Below, piece after piece: positions 32,562-32,861 of a stretch of DNA of 32,861 nucleotides (the first letter of the stretch is position 1; every line of letters begins with the position of its first letter). The notes under the pieces are model-generated. The model searched no databases and had not been told where the DNA came from. It saw only the letters and a list, made by a program, of their open reading frames with translations. The position numbers and the translations under genes are program-made. The DNA comes from SZUA-287 sp036397975 (GTDB lineage Bacteria > Bacteroidota > Ignavibacteria > UBA10030 > UBA6906), in the NCBI GenBank assembly GCA_036397975.1, contig DASWHW010000059.1:1-32861 (forward strand). The letters run 5' to 3'.

Positions 32562-32861
32562 ATGAAGAGTTTGAAGATCATACTCTATACGGATGGTGCA
32601 TGCCTTGGAAATCCAGGCCGGGGCGGATATGGCGTCGTTCTTCTTTCCGGTCAGCACAGGAAGGAACTTGCCGCAGGGTTCCGTCGGACAACGAACAACC
32701 GGATGGAGTTAATGGCCGCGATCGCCGGCCTTGAATCTATTAAGCAACCGTCATCGGTGAAATTGTTCAGCGACTCGGAATATCTCGTCAATGCGATTGC
32801 GAAAGGATGGCTTGTGTCCTGGCACAAGCGGGGATGGAAGAAGAGCAACAAGGAAAAAGTG
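32562..32861 (+). CDS. rnhA: Ribonuclease HI, cut by the right window edge
   Basis: The first 100 residues of a type 1 RNase H, which degrades RNA in RNA-DNA hybrids. The frame is open to the last base. Three of the four catalytic acidic residues are visible: D11 in LYTDGACLGNPG, E49 in TNNRMELMAAI, and D71 in KLFSDSEYLVNAI. The substrate-binding W block (GWLVSWHKRGWKKS) follows; the fourth residue would lie beyond the edge. AGAGG sits just before the ATG. It is 7 bp after galT, apparently in the same transcript. Confidence 0.95.
   Translation, partial: MKSLKIILYTDGACLGNPGRGGYGVVLLSGQHRKELAAGFRRTTNNRMELMAAIAGLESIKQPSSVKLFSDSEYLVNAIAKGWLVSWHKRGWKKSNKEKV

Overview
The window looks like a chromosomal segment of a free-living bacterium of the FCB group (Bacteroidota, Ignavibacteriota or a related phylum). 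The best marker is the secreted beta-helix protein at 24602-26920. It ends in a type IX secretion sorting domain with the NYPNPFNPTT signature, and the heterotrophic gene content fits. This placement is an inference from one protein tail and general gene content; no rRNA or other marker is present. I saw no tRNA, rRNA, CRISPR array, transposase or prophage.

Layout. (1) 1-3.1 kb, plus strand: an unrecognised ORF, a three-Cys DUF5131 (phage Gp37/Gp68-like) gene with a clear single-base frameshift, an autoregulated-looking ArsR/SRPBCC pair, and a class III-like PPK2 kinase. (2) 3.1-5.9 kb, minus: an M16 peptidase pair, one subunit active and one inactive, both exported. (3) 5.95-6.9 kb, plus: a Cho-type GIY-YIG repair nuclease. 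(4) 6.9-11.3 kb, minus: an operon of enoyl-CoA hydratase, ADP-forming acyl-CoA synthetase and KamA-like radical SAM aminomutase. (5) 11.56-16.35 kb, plus: a ureide (purine-ring) catabolic operon allB-alc-uraD-(DUF6986 lyase-like)-uraH. (6) 16.4-19.3 kb, minus: a membrane-stress module of a DUF5668 protein, a LiaF-like protein, a LytS-type kinase and a LytTR regulator. A 21-bp-period direct repeat sits upstream of its promoter. (7) 19.4-24.3 kb, minus: xanthine dehydrogenase xdhA-xdhB-xdhC. (8) 24.6-28.1 kb: the beta-helix T9SS cargo, a secreted DinB-like protein and a DCC-family thiol protein. (9) 28.26 kb to the right edge, plus: kynU-kmo, an unknown 205-aa gene, galT and rnhA (cut by the window end).

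How the genes work together. Xanthine dehydrogenase makes urate. UraH and UraD convert 5-hydroxyisourate to allantoin; AllB and Alc take allantoin to ureidoglycolate and urea. The urate-oxidising enzyme and the ureidoglycolate step are not in the window. The DUF6986 protein, related to the citrate-lyase-beta/HpcH superfamily, sits inside the ureide operon and is the best candidate for an undescribed step, perhaps handling the glyoxylate-level product. KynU and Kmo convert kynurenine to 3-hydroxyanthranilate, either for tryptophan breakdown or for eukaryote-like NAD synthesis.

The strongest points for a second look are the DUF6986 gene, the ECH-ACD-KamA operon, the DUF5131 frameshift, the operator palindrome overlapping the arsR start codon, the LytTR-like direct repeats, and a kynureninase whose conserved N-terminus has no ATG, GTG or TTG start.
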